Of a DNA stretch of 64,000 bases, positions 55,628 to 64,000 are shown one piece after another. Position numbers and translations under genes: made by a program. Source of the stretch: Bifidobacterium saguinibicoloris (GTDB lineage Bacteria > Actinomycetota > Actinomycetes > Actinomycetales > Bifidobacteriaceae); contig NZ_JAHBBF010000001.1 of the NCBI RefSeq assembly GCF_019331725.1, positions 62,001-126,000 of the forward strand. The letters are read 5' to 3'. Below the pieces are notes generated by a model. That model had not been told where the DNA came from and did no database searches. It saw only the letters and a program-made list of their open reading frames with translations. Each line of letters starts with the position of its first letter. Positions within the stretch are counted from its first letter, which is position 1.

Positions 55628-56328
55628 GCCTCCAGCACCTCCCTGCGGCTGGTCACGCCGAGTTTGTCGGACGCCCGGTGCACGTACGTGAACACACTGC
55701 CCTTGGCGATACCCAACCGTTGCGCGATCTCGTCAGTGGTGAGGCGCTTCGCGTACAGGCGCAGGATGTCCTTCTCGCGTGAGGACAACGAGTCCTTCAT
55801 GTCCTCGGACATCCTCGCCGGCACCGTACCGGACAGCAGCTCATGTGCCGATGCCGTGTCATGGAAGCCCAAGGCGGCCTGCTTCACGGTCGGTTTCCCG
55901 ATGGCCGCCCGCCGCACCGCGTCGGCGATGTCGGCCCCGAGCCGTTCCTTGGCGAGCAGTCCCTGCGCGCCCGCTTTGATCGCTTCATCCCGGTAGACGT
56001 CCGTTGAATACGAGGTGACGCAGATGACGCCCACCTTGTTCGTTCTGCGACGGATGCGCCGGCACACGTCCGCGCCCGTGATGCCGCCCAACGCCATGTC
56101 CAGCACGAGCACGTCCGGCCGCGTATGCGCGTTGTGGCAGTGCTCGATCGCCGCCGCCGGCGACCCCGTGCCCCACACGATGCGGAAATCCCGGGACATG
56201 GCCGCGATCATCGCGCACATCGCATCCAACGCGAACGGATCATTATCCAACACGCCGATACGGACCACGCCCGTCGCGCCCGGCTCGTTCCCAAGTCCCA
56301 TGACATCCACTGTACCGCCGGCGGCCAT
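55603..56328 (-). CDS. NarL/LuxR-family response regulator
   Basis: 241 residues from the chosen ATG (GGAGG 4 bases upstream). Receiver VVRIGVLDNDPFALDAMCAM, with the phospho-acceptor in DVLVLDMALGGITGADVCRR and the Lys in GLLAKERL. Output LuxR helix-turn-helix SSREKDILRLYAKRLTTDEI, AQRLGIAKGSVFTYVHRASD KLGV. Longer in-frame starts (to 56376) would run into operator copy 2, which supports the shorter start. It likely binds the TGTCA-N10-TGACA sites. Confidence 0.85.
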   Translation of the reverse strand: MAAGGTVDVMGLGNEPGATGVVRIGVLDNDPFALDAMCAMIAAMSRDFRIVWGTGSPAAAIEHCHNAHTRPDVLVLDMALGGITGADVCRRIRRRTNKVGVICVTSYSTDVYRDEAIKAGAQGLLAKERLGADIADAVRRAAIGKPTVKQAALGFHDTASAHELLSGTVPARMSEDMKDSLSSREKDILRLYAKRLTTDEIAQRLGIAKGSVFTYVHRASDKLGVTSRREVLEACARYDLL

Positions 56329-56355
56329 TGGTCCTCCGGTATGAAACGGCATCGC

Positions 56356-56375
56356 TGTCATGCGATTGCTTGACA
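56356..56375. promoter_or_regulatory. operator copy 2 (TGTCA-N10-TGACA)
   Basis: TGTCA at 56356-56360 and TGACA at 56371-56375, with the same TGCGATTGCT spacer as copies 1 and 3. It lies between the response regulator (start 56328, minus) and the 32-codon gene (start 56455, plus; 79 bases). It may serve both. Confidence 0.75.
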
Positions 56376-56454
56376 TGATGTTGCGTTTGTAGCTGCTAAT
56401 GGATTGACTGAGTCGGTATCACCATTATCCGATGACTGCAAAAGGAGGACGGTC

Positions 56455-56553
56455 ATGAATCAGCGGAAGGCCTCAGCTGGAATGGGGCCCGCTGCGGATG
56501 ACCGAAAGAAGTCCTCAGCCCACCTTTTGCGGAGGCCTCCTAATCCGTGTTAA
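56455..56553 (+). CDS. 32-residue peptide gene under operator copy 2
   Basis: Encodes MNQRKASAGMGPAADDRKKS followed by SAHLLRRPPNPC. AAAGGAGG lies 6 bases before the ATG, one of the strongest ribosome sites in the window, so translation is likely. The peptide is basic and ends in a Pro-rich segment with a C-terminal Cys. It could be a signal peptide for the adjacent kinase, a small bacteriocin-like product, or the stump of a lost gene. The first two are inference. Confidence 0.5.
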   Translation: MNQRKASAGMGPAADDRKKSSAHLLRRPPNPC

Positions 56554-56628
56554 TTCGTCACAATGTCGGGAAGAGACCATCAAAATCAAAATCGAACACA
56601 TGAAGATATTCGGAGGGAAAGGACAGGC

Positions 56629-57120
56629 ATGACGATTCGTATCGTTCCAATCGAACCGCGGTGGTTCGAGGAGAAGGCGCAGGTGCAGTCGCAAACGTGG
56701 CGGGAGCTCAATCAGGGGCATATCCCGCAGGAGATCGTGGATGCCATCACCCCGCAGCTCGCATTGAAACTCACCGAAGCCCACGCCAAGGACCCCGATC
56801 AGGTCGTGCTGGTGGCGCTCGATGACGATCATGTGATCGGGTTCACGGAACTACTGCGTACGCCTCGCCCACCAATCGATCGTCCCGAGACGGCGGAACT
56901 GGCTTCGCTGTACGTGCTGGCCGACCGGCATCGGCAGGGTGTCGGACGCAAGCTGGTCGAAGCCGGCAAACATGCCATCGGCAATGACCGGCTCGTGCTC
57001 TGGGTCGCCGGGTTCAACGACAACGCGCAAGGCTTCTACAGGCATATCGGATTCCACGAGACCGGCCTTACCCAAACCGAAGACATGGGGCCGGAATTTG
57101 AAATGACCAACTACCGATAG
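56629..57120 (+). CDS. GNAT-family N-acetyltransferase
   Basis: 163 residues. The acetyl-CoA binding site is LASLYVLADRHRQGVGRKLV (Q/R-x-x-G-x-G/A loop, about residues 88-105). The C-terminal part is LVLWVAGFNDNAQGFYRHIG FHETG. Substrate unknown; the family acetylates amino groups of small molecules, peptides or proteins. GGAGGG and AGGA precede the ATG. It follows the 32-codon gene by 75 bases and could be in the same transcript. Confidence 0.85.
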   Translation: MTIRIVPIEPRWFEEKAQVQSQTWRELNQGHIPQEIVDAITPQLALKLTEAHAKDPDQVVLVALDDDHVIGFTELLRTPRPPIDRPETAELASLYVLADRHRQGVGRKLVEAGKHAIGNDRLVLWVAGFNDNAQGFYRHIGFHETGLTQTEDMGPEFEMTNYR

Positions 57121-57344
57121 TGATGTCATCCATTGACGGAAGTTTTCCTGGATATCGGCATTTGCTTGGAATCCTCCACGTCCCCCGCCATACCCTGAAA
57201 TGACAATCAGGGTGGCGAACCTCTGAGTCAGGGATACTACAGGCATGTTCCGCGTGGGGCGAACGCACACTGGAATCGTATCAACAGCAAGGCCATACGA
57301 CGGGTCGCGAGGCGGCGGCCGACGATGGGAAGGAAGGCGTGATC

Positions 57345-58475
57345 ATGGTCAATCGACGGTATTCAAGGCATCGCCACGCCATGTGCTTTCCAGCGAAGCG
57401 CAGGCCCCGCGCCGCGGTGGATTTCGCGGTTGACGTACATCCTGACCGCGGGGTCACGCTGTCCATCGTCGTGCCTTGCCATAACGAGGAGGCTTGTCTG
57501 CCGCTGTTCCTGTCGTCCGCCGAGCAAGCCGTCAACGAAATCATGGCGGCGCATCCCGGTACGACGGTCGAGGTGGTGCTGGTCGACGATGGTTCCACCG
57601 ACGGCACCGCGACGCTACTGCGTCAGGCGGCGGATAATGATGATGACCGCACTCCCCCGTTCGCGGTCCGTTGGCTGTCGTTGTCGCGTAATTTCGGCAA
57701 GGAGGGTGCACTGCTCGCCGGACTTGACGCCGCGCAAGGCGATGTCGTGGCGGTGATGGACGCGGATCTGCAGGATCCGCCGTCGCTGCTGCCGCGCATG
57801 TTCTCGATGCTGACGGATGATTCGGCATTGGACTGCGTGGCGACGCGGCGCACCACGCGCGCGGGCGAGCCGCCGATCCGCTCCTTGTGCGCGCACCTGT
57901 TCTATCGGCTGATGAACGTCATGTCACCGGTCGAGGTGCCTGATGGGGCGCGTGATTTCCGTATGATGCGTCGCCGGGTCGTCGACGCGCTGACGTCGCT
58001 GACCGAACGCAACCGGTTCTCCAAGGGACTGTACGCATGGGTGGGATTCCGTACGGCGTGGATCGACTATCCGAACACGCGCCGGGCCGCGGGCAGGTCC
58101 AGTTGGAACTTCCTCGCATTGGTCCGTTACGCGATCGAGGGACTGGTCTCATGCTCCACGATGCCGTTGGCCGTGGCATCGTATATCGGGTTGCTGTTGT
58201 GCGTGGTCGCGTTCGGCGCGACCTGTTTCATCGCGGTGCGCGCGGCCGTGTTCGGCGACCCGGTGGCCGGTTGGCCGTCGCTCGCGTGCATCATCACGTT
58301 CATCGGCGGACTGCAACTGATGTGCCTGGGCATCATCGGCCGGTATCTGGCGAACACGTATCTGGAGTCCAAGCGCCGGCCGAACTACATCGTGCGTGAC
58401 GGCAACATCAACGTCCACAATGCCGGCAATACACGTTGCGACCGTCCGGCGCATGACAGGGAGAAGCTGTCATGA
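57345..58475 (+). CDS. GT2 family glycosyltransferase (GtrB/DPM1-like)
   Basis: 376 residues. TLSIVVPCHNEEACLPLFLS, LVDDGSTDGTATLLRQAADN and AVMDADLQDPPSLLPRMFSM (the DxD metal site). Two membrane helices at the C-terminus (VASYIGLLLCVVAFGATCFI and LACIITFIGGLQLMCLGIIG). This type moves a sugar from a nucleotide donor to a polyprenyl phosphate, making the donor for a membrane glycosyltransferase such as the next gene. AAGGAAGG precedes the ATG. Confidence 0.9.
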   Translation: MVNRRYSRHRHAMCFPAKRRPRAAVDFAVDVHPDRGVTLSIVVPCHNEEACLPLFLSSAEQAVNEIMAAHPGTTVEVVLVDDGSTDGTATLLRQAADNDDDRTPPFAVRWLSLSRNFGKEGALLAGLDAAQGDVVAVMDADLQDPPSLLPRMFSMLTDDSALDCVATRRTTRAGEPPIRSLCAHLFYRLMNVMSPVEVPDGARDFRMMRRRVVDALTSLTERNRFSKGLYAWVGFRTAWIDYPNTRRAAGRSSWNFLALVRYAIEGLVSCSTMPLAVASYIGLLLCVVAFGATCFIAVRAAVFGDPVAGWPSLACIITFIGGLQLMCLGIIGRYLANTYLESKRRPNYIVRDGNINVHNAGNTRCDRPAHDREKLS

Positions 58476-60163
58476 CCACAATGAATCGCGGAATCGCCGA
58501 TCCGCGCGTCGGGCCTGTCAGCGGACGAGACGACGACCGTGTCGTTCCCCTCGTTCCCGCTGCCCGCCGCCCGGTTCTCGTTCCCGTATTGGCCGTCTGC
58601 TGCGCGCTGGCGACGACCGTGTCGAGCTGGCTGATGGGACGCGGCCAATCATTGTGGTTCGACGAGCAGTACTCGCTGATATTGGCGAACCGACCCATGC
58701 CACAACTGATCGCACTCACCGCCGTCGACGCGCATCCGCCGCTGTATTACCTTTTGCTCAAGGTATGGCTGTCCGTCGCCGGCGACGACGTCGCGTTGGT
58801 GCGGATCCCGAACTGCGTATGCCTTGGACTGGCTGTGTTCATGCTGGTCATGCTGATGCGCGACCTGTTCGGCGAACGTATCGCGATGGCGTGTATGCCG
58901 CTGCTGACGTGCGGCGGGTTCATGCTGCGATACGGCTACGAGCTGCGCATGTATTCGCCGGCGATGCTCTTGGCCGTGGGCGGCACGGCGATACTGCTGC
59001 GCGCCGTCGGGGTGATCGCACCGCAAGGCCGACGTCACCGGAACATGGACGACAAGCGTGACGGCCGTCGATGCGGCGATCGACCCCGTGGTCGCCGCCG
59101 CATCGCATGGTGGGCCGCATACGCCGTGACCGTCACGCTCGGCATGCTGACGCTGTACCTCACCGCGTTTGTATGGCTGACCCATGCGATCTGGCTGGTT
59201 GCACATTCGTGGCGTGCGCGCCGGTTATCCGCATTGCGAGGGTTGTTCGCCTATGCCGTGTCGATCATACTGTTCCTGCCGTGGATGCCGGCGTTGCTGG
59301 GCCAGCTCGGCGGAAGCTCTGTCCTGCCTCCGGTTCGCCGACGTATGAACATGTCCGGTGTGGCGAACGCATTCGACATCATGCTGCTCGGCATGACGGA
59401 ACAGGAGCTGCCATCGATTGTCTCGCTGCTGGTCGCGGCCACGATGATCCTGATCATCGGCATACTCATCGCTCAACACCTGCTCGTGCGGCGGCGTTCA
59501 ATCCGAGCATCGGCATCGCGACCGTCCGCTGAGGCCGCGGGGCTGATCGTCATGCTGTTCGCCGTGCCGACCGCGCTCCTGATGATCTGGTCCGCCGTCA
59601 AGGAACTGTCCAGCGGTGGATACGGCATGTTCTCTGTACGCTACCTGAGCGTGGTCGCACCATTCTTCTACGCCATGTTGATGTTGGCGTGCGTTGCCAC
59701 GTACCGGTCACGCGGCCGTCGTACGGTGTTCGTCTACGTCGTTGTACTTGCGATACTGGCCGCCGGGACGATCACGTACGGCGTGCGCGGCAACCATAGT
59801 TTCGACCGCAACGATACGCCCAGATTGGCCGCACTCAGTCGACAGGTCACCTGTTCGGCAGCGCAACCGGTCGTCGCGCAGGACGAGTACACGTACATCG
59901 ACGCATACTGGTACTACCGCGACTGCCCATACTACTACTTCCTCGACGTCGACGACGTTCCCACGCGCGGCGGATACGCGCCGCTGCACGGCTCCACCGC
60001 GCAACTGAGAACTATCGACGATCTCGATGCGGCTCGATTCACCCTGCTGTCATGGGCGACGACCCGCAACTACGACAAGTTCCTCGGCGACGCGGCTGGC
60101 CAATGGACGCAAACCGGCGTCATCAAACACGGTGCGAACGCGGCCATCACCTACCGCCGATAA
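58472..60163 (+). CDS. polytopic membrane glycosyltransferase (ArnT/PMT-like, GT-C)
   Basis: 563 residues with about ten membrane helices. The first loop has LWFDEQYSLILANR (the conserved acidic DE) and DAHPPLYYLLLKVWLSVAGD, both typical of GT-C enzymes that use polyprenyl-phosphate sugars. A C-terminal extracytoplasmic domain has Cys and many Tyr (DAYWYYRDCPYYYFLDVDD). The ATG overlaps the GT2 stop, so both act together in extracytoplasmic glycosylation of a wall polymer or protein; the acceptor is unknown. Confidence 0.85.
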   Translation: MTTMNRGIADPRVGPVSGRDDDRVVPLVPAARRPVLVPVLAVCCALATTVSSWLMGRGQSLWFDEQYSLILANRPMPQLIALTAVDAHPPLYYLLLKVWLSVAGDDVALVRIPNCVCLGLAVFMLVMLMRDLFGERIAMACMPLLTCGGFMLRYGYELRMYSPAMLLAVGGTAILLRAVGVIAPQGRRHRNMDDKRDGRRCGDRPRGRRRIAWWAAYAVTVTLGMLTLYLTAFVWLTHAIWLVAHSWRARRLSALRGLFAYAVSIILFLPWMPALLGQLGGSSVLPPVRRRMNMSGVANAFDIMLLGMTEQELPSIVSLLVAATMILIIGILIAQHLLVRRRSIRASASRPSAEAAGLIVMLFAVPTALLMIWSAVKELSSGGYGMFSVRYLSVVAPFFYAMLMLACVATYRSRGRRTVFVYVVVLAILAAGTITYGVRGNHSFDRNDTPRLAALSRQVTCSAAQPVVAQDEYTYIDAYWYYRDCPYYYFLDVDDVPTRGGYAPLHGSTAQLRTIDDLDAARFTLLSWATTRNYDKFLGDAAGQWTQTGVIKHGANAAITYRR

Positions 60164-60261
60164 TCGGCGCCCCCGGAACGGGGAATCCTATGGAGCGCCT
60201 TTCCCGGGTACTGCGGGAACGTGGACGACGGAGAGACCGGAAGCTTGCCAACCGAGATTTG

Positions 60262-60283
60262 ATGTCATGCGATTGCTTGACAT
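60262..60283. promoter_or_regulatory. operator copy 3 (ATGTCA-N10-TGACAT)
   Basis: A perfect 6-base inverted repeat around TGCGATTGCT, followed by GATGTTG as in the other copies. It ends 71 bases before the ATG of the membrane protein at 60355. Confidence 0.75.
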
Positions 60284-60354
60284 GATGTTGCGGGCGATGA
60301 GGTGGAGTGTCTCTAATGGCCGTATCGGTTTGTCGCTTGATCCAGGGAGGCGTT

Positions 60355-60678
60355 ATGGGTTATCTGCTTATCATCGACATGCTGCCCACGTATGGGCTGC
60401 TGTTCTATGTATTGGTTTCAGTGTGCGTCTTTGCATTGCTTCATGGTCTGCGCAAAACGTCTCTGGACCGGCGCCGGTTGCGATTCGTCACGGCTGCGAC
60501 GTTGGTTGTCTCCTGGATCTGCGCTCTGTTTGCCGCATTGGTGTATGCCATGGCGACGCCGGCGTCGCAGCCTGATATGTCGGACTTCTACGTCATGTAC
60601 CGGCCGGCTTCGCTGGGTGTTCTCTTGGTGCTGTTTCTAGTGCAGGTCGGGTATGGCATAAGGGCCATACGGCGATGA
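60355..60678 (+). CDS. small membrane protein under operator copy 3
   Basis: 107 residues with three hydrophobic segments: PTYGLLFYVLVSVCVFALLH, FVTAATLVVSWICALFAALV and LGVLLVLFLVQVGYGIRAI. The loop DMSDFYVMYRP precedes the last one. GGGAGG precedes the chosen ATG; an upstream in-frame ATG (60307) is possible. It follows the glycosyltransferase pair but has its own operator. Resembles the 124-residue membrane protein at 29672-30046 in plan. Confidence 0.65.
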   Translation: MGYLLIIDMLPTYGLLFYVLVSVCVFALLHGLRKTSLDRRRLRFVTAATLVVSWICALFAALVYAMATPASQPDMSDFYVMYRPASLGVLLVLFLVQVGYGIRAIRR

Positions 60679-60838
60679 TCGTTTTGTCATGCCGGGCGGT
60701 GCTGATTTTGCGCGGGCGGTGTGGTGAGACCGTGAACCATTGGCGTGTTCCCTGCTACGTATTCAGTGAGGTTTGCGGGATGTGCCGTGGAAGGAGCCGC
60801 ATACGCAGGATGACATGACCTCGCCCGGTGGGGAGGCG

Positions 60839-61394
60839 ATGCGCGACGAGGATCTGCTCGCGAGGGTCGCTTCCGGGGACGAGCGTGCCTTCGAGGCCCT
60901 GTATGGACGGGTACGCTGCGGCTGTGCGGGCGTTCGTACGTGCGCGCGTGTCGGATGCCGGCACGGCCGAGGAGGTGTGCGCCGACGTGTGGTTGGGCTG
61001 CTGGCGGTCGGCGAGGGCGTTCCGCGGTGACGCGAGGGTGCTGTCATGGCTGCTGGGCATCGCGAAACGGCAGATCACCATGCGTGTGCGGCGCGGGCGC
61101 CCGGACGTGACCGCGTTGGATGACGCGCCCGAACCGCGTGACGATGGCCCGAGCCCGGAGACGGCCGTGCTGTCCGAAGCGGGCATGGATGATCTGATGG
61201 CGTTGCTGCGCCGTCTGCCCGTCGAACTGGTGGAGACGGCGACGTTGGCGTGGCTGCACGGCCTGCCGTACCGGCAGATCGCCCGCCTGCTGGACGTGCC
61301 GGAGGGCACGGTCAAATCCCGTGTCTCGCGTGCGCGCCGTCTGCTGCGCACACAACTCGATCACAAGGATGATGCGGATGGAAAGGAACGGTGA
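60839..61394 (+). pseudogene. ECF-type RNA polymerase sigma factor, frameshifted
   Basis: From ATG 60839 the frame reads MRDEDLLARVASGDERAFEA LYG (start of region 2). At about 60905 an extra G shifts sense into another frame: DGYAAAVRAFVRARVSDAGT AEEVCADVWLGCWRSA, then region 4 (LLRRLPVELVETATLAWLHG LPYRQIARLLDVPEGTVKSR VSRARRLL). Without one G in TATGGACGGG the whole reads as one 185-residue sigma factor. GGGGAGG precedes the ATG. It heads an operon with a membrane protein and ABC transporter genes. Confidence 0.75.
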
Positions 61395-61400
61395 ACCCCG

Positions 61401-62226
61401 ATGACCGATCATCTTGACGAAACGACCGGCCGCTTGACGGACGATGCGGCCGACGAGCGTCTGCTCGCGGCATTGGCCGCCGTGGAACGATCCCGTTCGG
61501 GAGAAACGCCTCCCGCTACGGCGGTGATGGCGCGCATCCGCGCATCGCGGTCCCCGCTGGACGGGCCCGCATGGTCGTGGACACGCAGTCTGCGGTTGTT
61601 CATGCTGCTGCTGGGCGGCAGATGAAGGTGGTGCCGTGGCAGGTGGTGCCGGCCACGCTGACGTTGATGGCGTTCGCCGGATTGGGGGCGCGGTTCTTCG
61701 CGGTCGGCTGGGGGTGACGGTCGTGTCCCGCGCGTTCTGCTCGATGGTGCTGGCCGGCGTGTTGTTGAGCGTGACGATGGCGTTCGGGAATTCCCGCATG
61801 GACATGATCTCGTCGGCCACACCGTTGGGTCCGGGGGCGGTCACGCTGGTCCGGCTGGTGTTCGTGCTCGCCTGCGACGTCGTGTTCGGATTGTTGGTGA
61901 CCGTTGTGATGGGCGTGCAGGGTTATGGGGAGTTCGGCGTGCTGCTGGTCGGATGGCTGTCGCCTTTGCTGCTGGTCGCCGGCGTGGGCGCGATGCTCGC
62001 GATCCGGTTCTCCACGGGCGTCGGCTTCGGCGTCGGCCTGCTGCTGGTCGCCGTGATCCGTACGGACCTGCTCGGGCTCATGGGCCTGCCGGCCGCGGGC
62101 TGGATCGACATGATCCGAACATTCGGACCGCTGTTGCTGGCCGTCACGGGCGTGGCGGCGTGCGCGGCGGCGGTGGCGTGCGCCGGACGATTGTCCGAGG
62201 CGCGCATGACGGCCGCGGCCGTCTGA
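61401..62226 (+). pseudogene. membrane (anti-sigma-like) protein split over three frames
   Basis: Three overlapping frames: 61401-61625 (74 residues, MTDHLDETTGRLTDDAADER ... LRLFMLLLGGR), 61622-61717 (31 residues, MKVVPWQVVPATLTLMAFAG ...) and 61714-62226 (170 residues, five or so membrane helices, from a GTG). Each junction is a 4-base overlap (ATGA, GTGA). Joined, they give one protein of about 275 residues: a cytoplasmic start suited to holding a sigma factor, then six helices. Either it is one gene with two single-base losses, or three coupled genes. The 31-residue middle piece, a single helix, favours a broken gene. Confidence 0.55.
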
Positions 62227-62358
62227 ACGGATCGAGGTCGATGAGTCGCCGGTGGTCGTTCGGCGTGTCGTGTGAACCATGCGGTCGGCGTCCGCTACCT
62301 ATCTGGTGACGGACGATAAGGAACGGCCGTCGATTTTCGGACTTCAGGGAGGGACGGC

Positions 62359-62985
62359 ATGTCGGGAATGATTCGCGCGCAGGCCAGGCGCATTGGCGTG
62401 GGATTGCTGGCGGCGCCCGCGGTCTGCGGGATTGCTGTTGCGGTTGCCGGCATCATGGTGTCCGGCGTGTGGTCGCGTACGCAGACGTTGACGGTGGTGA
62501 ACTGGCTCGCCCAGCTGATGGTGATCGGCTCGGGCGTGTGCGTGGCGGTCGCGTTGACCGGTGACCCGCTGGTCGAGGCGAGCGAGTCCACGCCCGTGGG
62601 CTGGCGGCGCGTTGAGGCCACGCGGTTCGTCCTGACGGCCGTGTCCGGTCTGGTCGGCGCCGTGTTCATGTTCATGCCGTTGCATGTGCTGGGCCTGTGG
62701 CCGCAGGACCTGGGATGGGTAAGCCTGATCGCGCCGACGGGCGCGGTGCTGGTCGTGGGTGCGGCCGGGTTCGTGGCCGCCGCATGGTCCATGTCCACGC
62801 AGGCCACGGTCATGGCGGTGGTCGCGGTATGGATGTTTCTCGCCCTCCTGTGGGATCCGTACGTGCTCGACCCGGTCGCGCAGCGCGGCATCCCGCTCGC
62901 CGCTGCCGTGATCGCCATCGGGGTCGCGTGGTGGCTGCTGGGCGACGAGGAACGCAACGTGACGCTTGCGAGGAGGAGCATATGA
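62359..62985 (+). CDS. ABC transporter membrane protein (first permease)
   Basis: 208 residues with six hydrophobic segments (VGLLAAPAVCGIAVAVAGIM, LAQLMVIGSGVCVAVALTGD, FVLTAVSGLVGAVFMFMPLH and others) and the loop DPLVEASESTPVGWRRVEAT. No enzyme motif. The TGA overlaps the next start (ATGA). Together with the following permease and ATPase it makes an export-type transporter. CAGGGAGGGAC precedes the ATG. Confidence 0.65.
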   Translation: MSGMIRAQARRIGVGLLAAPAVCGIAVAVAGIMVSGVWSRTQTLTVVNWLAQLMVIGSGVCVAVALTGDPLVEASESTPVGWRRVEATRFVLTAVSGLVGAVFMFMPLHVLGLWPQDLGWVSLIAPTGAVLVVGAAGFVAAAWSMSTQATVMAVVAVWMFLALLWDPYVLDPVAQRGIPLAAAVIAIGVAWWLLGDEERNVTLARRSI

Positions 62986-63764
62986 GCATGCGCATCGGTT
63001 TCCCGCGATTGGTCCGCGTCCACATGCTCATCGTGTGGCGGCAACGCTCCCTATGGGTCGCGGCCGTCCCATTGGCCCTGTTCGCGCTCCTGCTGGGCGT
63101 GATCTCCCCGGCCGGCCCGCACGACCACGGCGCTGGTGATCTGGCGTTCATGGCCAAGACGATGGCCATGTTCATGCCGATCGCCTACATGGCCGCGTTC
63201 ACCGACTTCCACACGCGTCACGACCGGCTCGGCATCGGTCAGTTGGAGGACTCTACGCCCACACCCGCGCCCGTGCTGGCCGCGGCACGCACGCTCGGCG
63301 CGTTCCTGATTCTCATCGCCCCGTCGCTCCTGCTGCTGGCCTGCGCCGGCGTCGTGCGGACCCTGCACGGCTCGTGGTGGGCCATCCCGCAGGCGTTGGC
63401 CGCCGGATTCGCGATCACCGGGCCGGCCGTGCTGACCGCGATGAGCCTGTCCTCGCTGCTCGGCGCGATCCTGCCCATGATCGTCGCGCGCATCGCCGGC
63501 GTGCTCGCATGGTTCGTGCTCGTGTTCTCCTCGCCGATGCTGCCCGTGCCGACCGTCAACGGCACCATCCTCAACGTGATCGGCGACGCCGTCGGCGCCG
63601 GATGGTTCGGACTCAAGCCCGTCTACCCGGCCGTGGGAGGCGTCCTCACGGTCACCGGCACGCCCGCCAACGCGGCCATGTCCCTGATCGCGCAGCTCGC
63701 CGCCGCCATACTGCTCATGGCGTTGGGCGGATGGTGCTCGGCACGCCCGCGCACGGTGCGATGA
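62982..63764 (+). CDS. ABC transporter membrane protein (second permease)
   Basis: 260 residues with about six helices (LWVAAVPLALFALLLGVISP, MAKTMAMFMPIAYMAAFTDF, LGAFLILIAPSLLLLACAGV and others). The loop RHDRLGIGQLEDSTPTPAPV parallels ESTPVG of the first permease, suggesting a common origin. GAGGAGGAG precedes the start. Confidence 0.65.
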   Translation: MSMRIGFPRLVRVHMLIVWRQRSLWVAAVPLALFALLLGVISPAGPHDHGAGDLAFMAKTMAMFMPIAYMAAFTDFHTRHDRLGIGQLEDSTPTPAPVLAAARTLGAFLILIAPSLLLLACAGVVRTLHGSWWAIPQALAAGFAITGPAVLTAMSLSSLLGAILPMIVARIAGVLAWFVLVFSSPMLPVPTVNGTILNVIGDAVGAGWFGLKPVYPAVGGVLTVTGTPANAAMSLIAQLAAAILLMALGGWCSARPRTVR

Positions 63765-63817
63765 ACGACATCGGCGGAACCCTCATCGGAAACATCGACA
63801 CGGGAAGGAAAAGCATC

Positions 63818-64000
63818 ATGTTCATCTCCATCAGCCATCTGACCAAGGACTTCCCGAGGAAGCCCCGCGCGCTGGACGACGTGACCTGCGACCTGCCGCA
63901 CGGCATGGTCGGCCTGATCGGGCCGACCGGCGCCGGCAAGACCACGCTCATGCGCATCCTCGCCGGCATCATCCGCCCCACGTCGGGCCAGGTGCTCATG
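63818..64000 (+). CDS. ABC transporter ATP-binding protein, N-terminal part
   Basis: 61 residues to the window edge: MFISISHLTKDFPRKPRALD, DVTCDLPHGMVGLIGPTGAG KTTLMRILAGI. Walker A is GPTGAGKTT. It belongs with the two permeases just before it. GGGAAGG precedes the ATG. The rest lies outside the window. Confidence 0.9.
   Translation, partial: MFISISHLTKDFPRKPRALDDVTCDLPHGMVGLIGPTGAGKTTLMRILAGIIRPTSGQVLM

Noticed and set aside
57121-57150. Possible fourth operator (TGTCATCCATTGACG)
   Set aside because: Spacer is 5 bases, not 10, and the TGCGATTGCT core and GATGTTG tail are absent.

Overview
The window looks like the chromosome of a Bifidobacterium (Actinobacteria). It is GC-rich and carries actinobacterial marks: RbpA, a FHA/MerR/DUF881/DUF1290 cluster, a WYL regulator and a Ski2-like helicase. 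It also carries one-piece Cmk-Der and TrpC-TrpB proteins, an arrangement I associate with bifidobacteria. The species is not resolved from sequence alone.

Layout. 1-4.2 kb is core: the end of a DUF3017 protein, an aquaporin-like channel, a pseudouridine synthase and Cmk-Der. 4.3-8.0 kb is accessory: a HAD-like protein, a NADAR + DUF6508 gene broken by one in-frame TAG, two orphans and a YbaK-type deacylase. 8.0-19.0 kb is a decayed prophage island on the minus strand. It holds two partial copies of a head-morphogenesis module (TerL, portal, MuF, scaffold, capsid). Each copy carries small toxin/immunity-like genes between structural genes, and a HI1419/HI1420-type toxin-antitoxin pair and a relic tRNA lie between the copies. 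A 69-bp insertion with 6-bp target duplication sits in one scaffold gene. A tautomerase and tRNA-Pro(GGG) flank the island.

20-40 kb is mostly housekeeping: DUF1304, methyltransferase, UDP-glucose pyrophosphorylase, WYL regulator, helicase, RbpA, phosphatase, then a minus-strand run of MerR, FHA, DUF881, DUF1290, DUF881, pgsA, hisG, hisE, rpe, lgt, trpA and trpCB. 40.4-47.9 kb is a MacB-like ABC exporter with its adaptor, two paralogous lipoproteins and a divergent OmpR-type two-component system. Matching TTACC direct repeats lie upstream of both lipoprotein genes. A nested inverted-repeat element follows the kinase.

48-64 kb is variable. It holds an NAD(P)H oxidoreductase and a TOTE-type primase-helicase-PLD conflict protein broken by one frameshift and fused to a VOC domain. 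Next come a truncated aminotransferase and a NarL-type two-component system. Three copies of a TGTCA-N10-TGACA operator lie 71-79 bp before three small genes, one encoding a 32-residue peptide. The window ends with a glycosyltransferase pair and an ECF sigma/membrane/ABC transporter operon whose first genes are frameshifted.

The most unusual systems are the prophage toxin-immunity cassettes, the interrupted TOTE gene, the amber-split NADAR-DUF6508 gene, and the three-operator small-protein regulon.
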